Assembly (NCBI GenBank): GCA_033065855.1 | Contig: JAVXUO010000643.1 | Coordinates: 106,908 to 170,907, forward strand | From: Escallonia rubra | Lineage: Eukaryota > Streptophyta > Magnoliopsida > Escalloniales > Escalloniaceae | Length of the DNA stretch: 64,000 bases | Direction: 5' to 3' | Part shown: one piece after another, positions 21,790 through 33,595 of the stretch | Position numbering within the stretch: position 1 is the stretch's first letter | How the letters are laid out: every line of letters begins with the position of its first letter | The notes under the pieces: generated by a model | What the model was told of the DNA's origin: nothing | The model's database searches: none | What the model saw: only the letters and a program-made list of their open reading frames with translations | Position numbers and translations under genes: made by a program

Positions 21790-22870
21790 TAACTTCAAGC
21801 GATAGATATATCTTACAAGCGTGCAGCGCTTTTGACTTCTACGACTAAGTCGACAGGTTGATCCCTATAAATCTCCTCAACTAGCACTCCATTGAGAAAA
21901 GCTATTTTAATGCTCATTTGGTAAATGTGATATCTCACATCGGATTTGGGTTTGTGATTGGCCTTATAAGACCCTGTCAATGAACTTATAAGTACTTACT
22001 TGGTTAGCCCTTTTGAGGGAGGTATTGCCATGTGATGGGGTTGTACACCGGGTCTTAGAGATGGTATAAGAGTCGACTTGAGAAATTCGGTTTACCGATG
22101 GTTGGAAGAAACGAAGGCAAGTCTTGGTATATCTCACATCAAGAGGATAATTGGGGGCAATGAAGGGTGAGTCGGATATATCATACATTAGTTAGAGAGG
22201 AAGATTCTGGGCTATGTGTGATCGGTCATTAGCGATGACGCTAAGGTATAAGGAGAAGATATTGTGATATCCCACATCGGATATGTGATGTTTTGTAATT
22301 AACCTTATAAGACCCAGTCAATGAACTTATAACTACCTACTTGGCTAACTCTTTTGAGAGAAGTATTGCCCTATGGGTGGGGCCATGAACCGGATCGTTA
22401 CAGTAAAGATCTAAATCCAAGTGTGCAACAATAGCTCAAATTTCAGGTAAACCTTACTGCCAGTGGTGACAAGATTTTCTCGTAACCTATACCCTCTTGT
22501 TGGTTAACCCCTTTTCCACAAGACGTACCTTACCTTTCAATGGAACCATTGGCTTTTCATTTGACCTTTAGAACCTATTGGTTTCCAACAGTCTTACAGC
22601 CAGGGGAAGGTCAACCAAATCCCGGACGTGATTGGCCTTCATAGACTCTATTTCTTCTACTATTACATTCGTCCGCTTTTTACTAGCAGATAATGAGAGT
22701 GGTTGATGATAGGTTTTTAGCTCATCACGATCATGCACGACAAACTTTGTAAACCTCCCCCACCTTCGATCTCAAAATGACAACAGAGAACCTTTACGTG
22801 TTTGCTTCTGCGTGGTTTAGTATCTTGCGAGCTTTCTATAAGAGGTTAAGGAATTTCATCCTTTGTCTCA
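21790..22870 (-). pseudogene. Copia reverse transcriptase fragment split by a TRIM
   Basis: On the minus strand, right of the TRIM, I read TFVVHDRDEL-like sequence, then EEIESMKANHVRDLVDLP, RLVEKG and IVAHLDL. Left of the TRIM the same protein resumes as MSIKIAFLNGVLVEEIYRDQ and PVDLVVEVK. This is the order of blocks at the start of the copia reverse transcriptase domain, which copies element RNA into DNA. Several stops and frame changes (for example within the KGLT region and after EVK) show it is long dead. No LTRs belonging to it were found. Confidence 0.82.
21926..22402 (+). mobile_element. Complete TRIM (terminal-repeat retrotransposon in miniature)
   Basis: Two direct repeats of about 135-140 bp start with TGTGATATCTCACATCGG (21926) and TGTGATATCCCACATCGG (22263); the second ends ...CGTTACA (22402). 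The typical TRIM word CACATCGG is present in both. After the first repeat comes TGGTATAAGAGTC (about 22051), a slightly altered primer-binding site for initiator tRNA-Met. A purine tract (aaggagaaga) precedes the second repeat. The perfect 5-bp duplication gtaaa (21921-21925 and 22403-22407) frames the element. At 477 bp with about 200 bp of internal sequence it has no coding capacity. It inserted into the copia fragment. Confidence 0.92.
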
Positions 22871-23749
22871 AATGAGATGCAATGGTAGTCAATATGGTCA
22901 TATGTGATAGCGTACCCATTGAAAACCTATGCACAACAAGACCACGATCGATCATTTGCTTGACGTGAGTTCTTACGCCCACTGTAGGATCAGTTATGTA
23001 CTCGAGCCAATCAGTGTTCCACTAAACAACAATGTCTCTCTCCAACTAGTGCAAAAACATGTTATGTACATTCTTTATCCTTACCTTTTTTCTCTAGCTG
23101 TTTCCTATTCGGTCCAGGAAGAAGAACCCTTTTATCCTATTAAATCTTATGAGTTAATTCAATTCTTTTTACGAGAATCCTTAAATATGCTCTCTTAATT
23201 ATGGGAATAACAGCCCATGGGCTCTAACATAGAAAGTTAGGAAAGACCAAAGGTCTCGGGTCAGGTTCGGCATCGATGCCAAATCACTAGTAAGTCTACA
23301 ACAAATTAGAGGGACTAAGGAGCTGAAAAAATAATAACGATCTTCCATAGTAGATTACATTTTAATGAAAGTAAGTCCAACATATAACGTCAACATTGAG
23401 CAACCATACGTATTCAAATTCATAAAAGACGAAGCATTTTGCATAAGAAAATTTATTGACTTCACTTTAGTTTTGCCATTAGTATTTTGGGAATGCAGTC
23501 TGGCATTGCTTGTGCCCACATTTGTGATGCTCTTGTTCTCGACCTTGTCATTGATTTTCGAGTATGAATATATTTTTATGCTTTTAAGCAAGAGAAAAAG
23601 GAAAAGAAGAAAAAAAAAAGGCGAAAAGAAAATATAAACAAAACGTGACAAAGATTGAAGTTCCAAAATACGAGAGGAAACAAAATCCTTTAAAAAGGGA
23701 AAGAAAAGGATTACGTATGAAATTGGCTCCACATTTGCAGTTACACGAA
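22871..23749. other. Intergenic stretch without a recognised gene
   Basis: The AT-rich sequence may include more decayed copia material at its left end. Nothing else is recognisable. Confidence 0.4.
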
Positions 23750-23919
23750 ACGACTATAAAATCCCAAAAAACTTTGCCTCCATTTCTTCACCAAATCAAT
23801 CCCCATTTCCACCAATTCCGCTCCAGCCGCCACTTGTTATTCCACCGCCTTCTTCGCCGTGTGATTTCGCCGATCCTCTCTCACTCGCCGACGTCAACCC
23901 CTCAGCCGAACCCTCTCCG
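23750..23919 (+). other. Possible 5'-UTR exon of the RING-H2 gene
   Basis: A C-rich leader-like stretch (cttcaccaaatcaatcccc, then ctctcactcgccgacgtc) ends at a plausible donor (ctctccg then gtacgc, about 23920). No start codon here opens a recognisable protein, and the RING gene's first coding exon begins with a splice acceptor, so a distant non-coding exon is required. Assigning this stretch to that role is inference. Confidence 0.35.
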
Positions 23920-26900
23920 GTACGCTTCTTCGGCCCCGACAAATTTCCGATCAGTTTTTCAGTCATCAAGGCCCTAATCTATCCCCACATGATCGTTTCT
24001 CAATTTTGTGAAAGTTTCAGTCTTTCATTGAATCGTGTTATTTTGTTGGTGGATGATGATTTTGTGCGACGCGAAAGGAATTTGTTCCAACAGTACAATT
24101 AATGAAACTACACCGTTTATAATTCTATATACGGTTGCATTTTCATGCTGTAGAGGAATACAAGCGCGCACGCGCTAACTTTAGATGATTGATCGTGAAT
24201 CGGTTAGATTTACGTGCATTGCAGTTGGAACGGTGTATCGTGTGATAAGAAAAAGAGGCGGAGAGAAATGAAGGGTCTGCCGTGTGATATGATTGGGGTG
24301 CCTGGTATTAAATGGACTTTTGGTAGTCGAGTTGCGTGCTTACTGCGTGGATCTTGTTTGTAGAAGATTGGGCTTTGCTCATGTATTAGAAGTTAGAAGT
24401 CAGAGTAGGATTAGAAAGGTTTTAGATGTCAAGAGAATGTTACTCCCACCCTTCATTGCAATTCCCCTATTTGGCTTTTTTGCGAATTCCGAGGAGAGAT
24501 TAGTACGTGTAAACATTATTGCTTTGATTCTAGCTTGACTTGCTGTACGATATGTAATCTATGGTTGCTATCTGAGCTGGATTCAACTTTTACAAGTACC
24601 AAAATTCTTACCAAGGGTTTTGCAGAGGGAGCATCTGTTTCTGCACCCTCAAAAAGTATATGTAGGTTATTATGAACTTGTAATTCTGGTGGACTACCAA
24701 GTGTTTTTATTCTTTTTAGTTTTTTATCTTCACAGTTGTGTGACTCTTAGTATAATAATTAGGTAGATGCATGAAAGTTTGATGTAGACATCTCCCACCC
24801 ACACCCTTACTCTATCTGTGTGTAAATAGGTGGGTGTGTCTTTGTTTTCATATGCATCATGCGAGCATTTGGTTTTTTTTCCCCCTTAATGTCAAGAAGT
24901 TCATTACTCTCTCTGTATCGTTTTGCAATATGAACAATCTGTTTGAAAGTCTAAGATTGTATAGTTAAGTAACTACTAGAGTAACACAAAGGTTTCTAAA
25001 TGGGAGGTTAACTAGAGAGGTTTTTGTGGTCTTCTGTCACTCGTTACCATCTCCCACCACCTTTTATGAATTATGCGACCTCCGCACCAATTTGAATGTC
25101 TTGTTTGACAATGCACAATGTTCGTGCAACCCCATCTGGTACTGTGCCTCTTCATAATATTTCAACCTTTCCTCCAAGATTGCCTGTAAAAGCACAAGTT
25201 CTGAAGAAGCACCTTGAATACGTTGTTTTCTATTTTAAGCGTAGTGTGGTTGAAATACATTTTGGAAAAATCTAAATGGGAAGCATGGCCCCGATATTGA
25301 AGAGGGAGGGATTATTTTTTTCCCATTACTTATGGGAAAGGATAAAAAAGAAAGATGAAATAAAGGATACTATGTTTTCGCGTTAATTTATTTGTTCTAA
25401 TGCCTGCAGTGGAAATGTCATTTTTGTTTATGAGTGTTATCAGCTCTTTTTGAACTTTTGCAAGGAAATGGAAGGGAATTATGGCAAGGATTAAAACTTG
25501 TTCGATTACATATGGTACGATATATATACAAAGTATCTGAAACCTCGTTATACTTCAAATACTTTGTTATATCTTGCGTGAGAGATGCGCAAATATCACT
25601 TGAAAACTACAAATGTCAAGAACTGGATATGTTGCTACATATTGGATATCTGGACCATTTCCCTATTCAGCAGAGTAGTTGGCTGCCTTGGGTGCAGTTC
25701 ACGAGAGCTTTCTTGTACTTGACAACAATGTCTTTCGTAATCGTAATGCAGTGGATGGAAACTAGGCAGGAGACACAGTGCTCTTCCAGTCAATCTCAAA
25801 TGAATAATGTGTTGGGTTTCAATTTCTTTGACATAAGGTCAGCCCTGAGCATCATGAATTCGATTAATTTCCTAGAGGTGCTAAGGAAAACTTGCCACGT
25901 GCCAGTTGCGTTTTAGATGAATATAGTTTTATTATTATGGAGTTACAAAGACGGTAGCTTTCCTTTACCAGAGTTTAAGTTGTAGTCAAGTAAAACTGTG
26001 TGTATGTGACATGAACTGTCTATTTTAAAACCACTTGCTAAAAATCTAGTTACTCTTTTTGTTCCACATTATCGTTATGTACATAAGCATAAAGTTGTGA
26101 GGTTTCATTTTATTTTGGAAGGATATATGGGCTCACCTAGTCTACACTTGGTTTTTGACTATTCCAATTTTCCAATGTCTATTGAGTTAAAATGTTCCGT
26201 TAATCATTTTTAAACAGCACAAAAAAAAAAAAAAAAAATAATACTTCATAGAATTGTATTTGTTGCAATTTTAACTAAAATTGTCCATCAGTATTTTATA
26301 TGTGTACTTTCTGATTTTTTCTCCTACCTAATATCATTATCCCTAAAATATCTGTAAAATTTGTGAAGGTTTGAGCGATATTTTTAATGCTGCGGATTGA
26401 CATTGAAGGTAAATGCACTGCATAGACTATAGTTAAAAGTCAGTGTGAAGAGAGAAGAAAATTTGAGGTAGACAAATTTGTATGATTGGATGCATCATTC
26501 TCCAGACTTGCAGTCAGTATTAAAGACACTTTTGACTTGCTAAGCTGCCGCATTGAGTGGAAGTCAAAACCTTTGTATACAGTTAACACATGCATGGTTT
26601 GATTTTGTTGCACCATTTCCATCAAAATATTACCCTTCTACATAGTGATTGAAAGAACTCCAGTAAGAGAAGACATGTGAAAACCGAGTAAGCCTTACTG
26701 TGTTGGATTTGGCCTGTGGAAAGCAGAAGACTCATTTAGGTGACTTAAGTGGGAAACCTGTGGTAGAAGCCAAGAAAACCCGTAGGTGTTGTATTGTACT
26801 GAACGAGTTGACGGTTGACACCATGTAAGCTGACAAAATTGTGTGTTTCGAAGGACATAGGTAGCAACATTGTTATGTTGTCATTAATTTCCTCATGCTT

Positions 26901-27041
26901 GTATAGGTTTAGTTTATGCAGGTTCAAGGATGTTGATGTGTTGTTTCTTGTGCATGTCTTAGACATGCCCAACAGTTAGTGCTTGGACTATCAGACTCTG
27001 CTTTATTGTTTCAAACCGGTGACTGGTAATCTCTAATGTTA

Positions 27042-27044
27042 AGT

Positions 27045-27086
<42 letters not shown>
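27042..27086. repeat. (CT)n microsatellite
   Basis: A CT dinucleotide run with a single interruption (ctctttctct), flanked by unrelated sequence. Confidence 0.95.
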
Positions 27087-30000
27087 GCATGTAGATTTTT
27101 TTTTTGGCAAGTTCTCTGCATTAGTATCTCTCAAGTGTCTACGTTTGAGGATCTTATCTTTTCTTCCTAAGCTATTAGACAAATCAATTGTTGAATTCCT
27201 AGCATGTTCTGTTGTTATCAAGCCAATGGCAATAGGCCAACTTCGTTTATTCATTTCCTTGTAGGGACTTAGTTCTTAGCCATGTGTAGGATCCTCATTT
27301 TATAGGTAGCTAGCCAACCTTTTTCTATTCGTCTGAATTAAGGTGGTGTTGCATTGCAGGGACTAGTGGTCTTCTGAGCAACAGAAGGAGGGTTTTCACA
27401 CTTGAATTTATGTTCCTATCAAGATTCTTTGTGTACAAACGGTGCAATTGTTTGCTAGAAACAACTTCTATGCTTGGAAAGCAAACTATGCCAATTATAG
27501 AGAGTCGAATCTTCGATTTGCTGAAGACTATGGAAATGCTTGTGCAATGAGATTTACAACGATGACATTACCATGTTAGTCCAAGATTGGAAGTGTGCTG
27601 TTGCACCTACCTTGTGAAAGTACATAACATAATAAGGTTGAGGATACTGTGATTCTAGAAGTATCGTGTTGTCGACCAGGACCCCTGCACATAGAGTGCA
27701 GTACTTATTTGGTGAAGATATGGGTTCTTTTTTCTGTATAACGTCTTACAGCTAAAAAGCAGGAATTAGAGCCTTTATTTGATAAATCCACAGCCTACTA
27801 AATTCATTGCTATTAAAGAGTTTGGTTTTGTTGCTGGATGTGCCCTTAAGTACCGCCTTAAGTACTGGCACTGTAAGTGCGATGTAGGGTACAATCAACA
27901 AATTAGCGAAGTAAGCCTTCATAATCTCGGAATTCCATTTCTGAATTATAGATATGCCTGAAGTCGATATATGGTTGGAGACTTAACCGTTCTGTCCAGT
28001 TTCCGACTAGAGGAACTGTGGTGGAAGTGATTCCTGTAGAAAAATGAAGAGTATTGGTTGGTTCCACCAAATATGTTATTGACATGAAAAGAGAGCTGTT
28101 ACTGAATTCAGGAACTCCCGCCGGATCAAGTGAATAGGCTTGCCCGACCTTGTTCTTTGTTATCAATTCCTTCTCAGACTAATAGGGCAAAAAGGGCTTT
28201 CATCAATTCGAAGTCGACGGTAGTACTTTAAACTCATTCGTATCTCATAAGGTAGTGATGCCTCTTGACAAGGACAAAGCCTTGTACAGTACTAAAGCAA
28301 ATATGGTCATGCCCTTCACAATGCTTCGTGGATCTTATGAAGAGCATTCCCTGGTATCAAACCAGATTCATGGCATTCCGAAAAGGCCTCATTGTGGGAT
28401 GAAGAGGCGAGCTTGACTTGTTTGAAAATGAATGATGGCTGTCGTCCTTTCTTCAGGTCCTTCTTTCAGTTGTTGGTTACGGGAGTCAAACTCACCCGCT
28501 GGGAAGGCTGCAATTTAAAAGTTTTTACTTGAGCAGAAAGAAGGATAATGAAAAAAGGAAAGGTGAAAGATGTTTCATATTGGACAATGGGTTTATGAGA
28601 GGAATCGAGGCATATCTGGAAGCTTTGTGCTTTTAGGCCTTTAGTTAATATACTTCCTAAAGTGGCTCTGGAATTGCATCTGGGTTTGCTTGCCAACCGC
28701 TCACACACACTGTACAATCTTACTCAAAGGGGCAAGACCCTCTGGAATGTATACCGTTACGTTTTCGCTATTTAATCTCTAAGACAGATAACTCTGTGTG
28801 GTGCATATCCTTTGTTCACCTTGTAGTAGTTATTCTCAAAATGTATCTTTAGAATCTAAATTAATCGGTTTTTTGTTCATTTCTAGGCTTGATGACTCTA
28901 ATGTCTTAACTAGGTTCTTTCAGATATAGGCAACTGGTTTCTGGTTTAACTCCATCTTGGAGTAATAGGAAATTAAGTGTCCTGAGGTTTGCCTGGTTTT
29001 TGATTTATAGTCGTACATTTGTTTGAAGGTACAGTCTCTCTCTCCCCCCCCCCCCAAACAATGCATCCTACAACCCAAAGTCTCACTCTCCATTTACATT
29101 GATGTAGCATTATTGGCTTCTTCTTCTTCTTCCAGTGTTGGTGCTGGCATCTTATCCATATTTGTCCCTTCACCAAGGTCATCCTCTTGTTGAATTATAG
29201 ACCTGATGCTCCACTCAAGCTCAAACTCTTTCTTTTTCACTTCTGACCATATTAACGGACTTATCTTTCTCTTTTTTCTGCGGCAGTTTTTGTTTGAGGC
29301 CATCCTGCTTCCTTTTTGATTTCTTTGGATACTTAAAAAGAAAATTTAGGAGCTTCTCTTACAGGGATAATAGATATGTCATTCAGTGCAGGAAAATTAA
29401 CATAGTTCACTTGCCATGGAGGAAAAATGAGGTACTTCTATTAAAGGCGGCGATGTATTTCATACTTCATAGTACTATCTTGTGTCAAGGATAACATTTC
29501 ACCTGCTGTAGGGAGATATTTTGTATTTTGGTTAATTAGCAGGTAGGAATGTAGGCCGAATGTCGAGTTGTGATTTGTTTGTGTTGTTTTTCTCTTGGTG
29601 GATTTGATCTTAGAGAATTTAGTCATTTATTGGTGGTTATTTAGTTTGACTCTATTTTTATCAGAATTGGGTTCCCATTAACTCTTGGCTTGAAGCTAAA
29701 TTAGTGGCTTGGCTAACTAAAGAAGATGTTTTACTTTTCCTTAAATAGAACCAACTAATATGCATGTTAGTATGTTACTGTGCCACCAGAAAGAAACAAG
29801 GATAAAAAACATCAGTCACTTGGCTTTGTGTGTCTATCAATTTTGTGGGCAAGTACAGTCATTGTGTAAAGATCAATAGGTATGGTCCTCTCGCGTACCT
29901 TTTGTTTTCAGATATTCTATTGCCTTTTCACATACAGCCTTAGAAGTAGAGAATGTACGCATTCTACTTGAATTCGTCCTAGATATTTATGTAACATGAC

Positions 30001-30769
30001 TGCAAACTTCTGAAGTTTGTCCCATTATCTTCTATGTTTCATTCAGGTATGATAGTTCTGCTTGCACGCATAGACCTGCCTATTTTGAGAGTTCAAAAAG
30101 ATAGTGGTAGTTTTTAGGTTTTCTACTGGAACGTCCATTTTGTGTGTAGAATGAGAAGCCTTCGAGACTGGTCTTATAACTCATCATCACCAAATTGGCT
30201 CGAAGTGGCTCAGCCGCCTCAATCGCTAAGGAGCATAGCATGAAAACAAGAGAGAATAAAGCCTTAATTCGCTCCATTATGTACAGATTTTCAATTATTT
30301 GTTGCACCACGATTACTCTAGATAATTCCAACTCCATTGCCTGGGAGAACCAACAATTGCATTCCTTACCACTTTTTCTCTGTAAACACCATTTCAGCCT
30401 AGTCTGTTGCTGCCACAACCATCATCACCATGTCCACCTCCATCCAGAATCTGCTACCTTACCTAGCTGTTCATTATGTCACAATATCCTTGCCCGCACA
30501 TCTTTCCATCACAAACTTCCGCGTTACCGAGGAGTCAAGGACGAACTCTAGGGAGACCAATTTTCTAACTTCTTTTCCGATGTTATGGCATGATTGGGGT
30601 TGAGTTCTTGTTTAATTTAGACTTGCACCTAGATTTACGTGTAAAATTTTAGTTTGCTATCATCACATATACTAATCGAATTTAAATGCTAATTTAGGAC
30701 CAACTGGACATTCTTTTTTTCTGAAGGAGAATTTTAAAAAGAAAAAAAAATAGGAACTATCTTGTGCAC

Positions 30770-31940
30770 AAGGCTCCAGGCTCCAACAGGGTGCCCCATG
30801 CATAAAACACATTGATCATCTGGAATAATATTCCAGGCCTTTAGTCTTGCCTTAGTTCTTAATCCCCCTTTACACAACAGCCATACTATCATGGCACATC
30901 TAGGTATGTGCCCTGTGAACCATATCAATTTGCACCGAGGAGTCTTTGGTGCTTTTGTTCTAATCCCTTCCCAGGCTGTTCTGATAGTGAAGTCTCCAGT
31001 AGGGCTTAACTTCCATATTATTTTATCCTGATTGCTAACATTAGGTGCAGGTCTGTTAGCCAGCATACTGCTCATTCCTCTTGAGTTCATTTGATCTTCT
31101 AAGTGGTAATTTCCATGCATTGCCCTGGATGATTTCATTTACTTTTGCAGTGATCTCCTGTTCAGTGTCATAGATTTTCCTCTGTCCATAAACTAATGAT
31201 ATCTCCAATAGCCATCTTGTCCATCCATAGCCAGGTAGTGGTACCATCCCCTACTTCATGATAAATGAATTTACTGAACATATCACTAATTTTCAAGATT
31301 TTGCACCAAGTCTAAGAAAGACCTGCTGATGGTTTGAAAGTCCAAATATGCTTACCCTTTGATTTTGAAAATTTGGCACCATTCAACCCATATGGAGTCC
31401 TTTTTTATGAATTAAATCCCATAGGTGCTTATCCATTGCAACTTTGTTCCATTCCTCAACTCTTTTTAGTCCCAAACCTCCTTTATTTTTTGGAAGGCAT
31501 AGATCTTCCCATGCCACTTTTGCTCCTGTGCATTTGACATCTTGCCCATGCCAGATAAATGTTCCAATCTTTCCTTCAATCTGCTTAATTATCCTTTTGG
31601 GCAAGATAAAGATTGAACACCAGTACACATGCATGCTACTCGATACAAAAATGGCCAATTGCAGTCTTCCAGCATAAGATAGTGATTTTGTAGTCCAGCA
31701 TGAGATCTTCTTGGATAACTTCGCCACCAACGTCAAAATGTTTATCATATGAAAACATTTGTATTTCCTTTTCATTAATTTTACTGTCCAATATTCCCTA
31801 AGGATGAATCTCACAAATTGGGTGTTTGTGGGATAGAAGGGATTACAAAGAAGAAATGAAAACTGGGTTTGGTATAGACCTGAAAGGACTTTCGTTGCAT
31901 GAATAGATCTTGCTCTTCGTCTTGAGAGTAAATACACCTA
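30770..31940 (-). pseudogene. L1-type LINE: reverse transcriptase C-terminus and zf-RVT
   Basis: On the minus strand the frame reads LSKKISCWTTKSLSYAGRLQ, HVYWCSIFILPKRIIKQIE, GAKVAWEDLCLPKNKGGLGL and KRVEEWNKVAMDKHLWDLI, the conserved end of plant L1-type LINE reverse transcriptases. After a short segment with a frame change (ISLVYGQRKIYD) comes the zinc-binding region: GDFTIRTAWEGIR, CKLIWFTGHIPRCAMIVW, KARLKAWNIIPDDQCVLC. The upstream 180 residues look like part of the same element, possibly joined to ORF1-like sequence further right (to about 32200). The catalytic N-terminal half of the polymerase is absent. No poly(A) tail or target duplication was identified. Confidence 0.82.
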
Positions 31941-32532
31941 GAAGAGTATGCAATTCGCGGTTCATCCCTTTTCCTTGTCTGTTTGCCCTTTTAGGTTGTT
32001 GGTTCATGTTTCTCCCTTTTGGTTTTCTTCTCTCTTTCCCTGTTGATGGCCACGGCGGCTCTATGGTTTTGTGTACTTCTACTTGTTGTTTTTGTGTTAC
32101 ATCCAAATGTGGCTGCCTGTGGGCTTGTCGGGTGGTGGGATTGATTGGTCTTGTTTGTCTAATTTTGCCTGGGGTGAATCCAACCTGGAGTCCCCAAGTT
32201 TATCTACAATAACGCTCTGCACCACAAAGTTCGTTTTCCCTACCTCTCACCCTAAAGTTGTATAAGTGTGGCACCCCACGTCCCTCAACTATTTTTTTTT
32301 TCCAGCTAAAAAAACTTGTCGGAGTGGTGATTTAGCTCAACTTTGGAGGGCGTTTTGGTAGAAAAAACACAATCTCTCTCCCTCGTTTATCTTCATCTTT
32401 CACCTTTCATCTTCACCTGCACATATCCAACATCACCATTGATCCGTAGCCCCACCCCCACCTCCACCAATCAACATACCCACCACCCACGGTCTTAACC
32501 AATCACCATAGCCACCACCCACGACCTTCACC

Positions 32533-32702
32533 AGGGTGCCTCATGCATAAAACACATTGATCATCTGGAATAATATTCCAGGCCTTTAGTCTTGCCTTAG
32601 TTCTTAACCCCCCTTTACACAACAGCCATACTATCATGGCACATCTAGATATGTGCCCTGTGAACCATATCAATTTGCACCAAGGAGTCTTTGGTGCTTT
32701 TT
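32533..32702 (-). pseudogene. Second copy of the LINE zf-RVT segment
   Basis: This 170-bp stretch repeats 30788-30957 almost base for base, in the same orientation. It encodes KAPKTPWCKLIWFTGHI, then SRCAMIVWLLCKGGLRTKA and WNIIPDDQCVLC. The sequence on either side differs from the first copy, so it is a short segmental duplication or a separate truncated LINE insertion. Confidence 0.85.
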
Positions 32703-33595
32703 CGCCACTTAATTTGCGAAAAATCCCTGACACAGGCTTCAGCATCGAACCTTCACAAACTTATTGTTGCAGCAGAGCTCTATTACAGATTTTTCACCTC
32801 ATGGGGAAATCTTGTTATTTAGGAGAAATATTAAATTCATAGACATGAAGTTTTATCTGAATGTTTTGCGCCTCTTATTGAGCTAAGTAATTATCTTACC
32901 CTTTTACATACGTTTTGGATCATTTCCGTATCTGTGATATTAACAGCTTAAGGTAGGGCTTCAAGAAACTTGATTATAAAGTGTGAGCAATTTTATGGTG
33001 CCAAAATGTCTTTAGTTAAAACATTAAACTGTGGAGCTCTTTGACCCTTTGGGTCATGAAGGTAGTTATATATTTTGTTGTTCTGTTGTTCTTTTGTACT
33101 TTTGGATTAAAGTTTAACGTAATTCCTCAAGTCCCTATCTCGAATGCCTTCTTCTTAGCTAGAGTAGTAGAAATTGCGTTTCAAAATTTGAGGTAGCTCA
33201 TACATGGAACTTTGATTGCTGGGTTGCTGTATCGACACCAGTGACTACCATTGGGCAGAAAATAGGATGGGAGAAAAGTAATTATATGAAAGTTGCGTGC
33301 ATGAATCACATTGGGATTAATGAAGTTTCCTACATTTCACTTCTGAAATTGAGGGATACCAGTCATTAGAATATGTGAATTAAAGATAACTTTTGGATGG
33401 TTGTCAATAGTCTGGATATCTTGGAATTTCTTAGAAAAGTTCTTTCCAGTTGTAGTTTAAAGTACTCCTTTTGACTTGGTGGAAATGCGTTATATATTTA
33501 AGGGGAATTACCTTTACAACTTTGTTCTTTAAGGTTTGCAGAACTTCTCTCTCGTGCAGGTTGGTGTTACTAACTTCCCCATTGTGAAGGATAAT

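Larger units (their letters stand above)
23920..33558 (+). other. Probable long 5'-UTR intron or gene-poor region
   Basis: If 23750-23919 is the first exon, this 9.6-kb stretch is the intron ending at the acceptor ctcgtgcag (33558). It contains LINE debris (30770-32705), a (CT)n run at 27042-27086, a poly(A) run at 26221-26239 and a poly(C) run at 29045-29055. Several 60-160-codon open frames show no recognisable domain. It could instead be plain intergenic DNA with a nearer UTR exon; a candidate acceptor lies at 27359. Confidence 0.35.

Noticed and set aside
25434..25916. A 160-codon plus-strand frame
   Set aside because: It has no recognisable motif, lies in a transposon-littered stretch, and has no supporting splice or start context. 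It may be a decayed fragment of something, but I cannot say what.
29094..29303. Minus-strand frame with Lys/Arg-rich start and Glu-rich end
   Set aside because: At 69 codons, with low-complexity acid and basic runs and no homology I recognise, it could be a captured exon but the evidence is too thin.
30080..30277. Minus-strand 65-codon frame with a signal-peptide-like start (MERIKALFSLVFML)
   Set aside because: The hydrophobic N-terminus is suggestive, but there is no cleavage-site context, family likeness or transcript support. Chance is likely in this AT-rich region.
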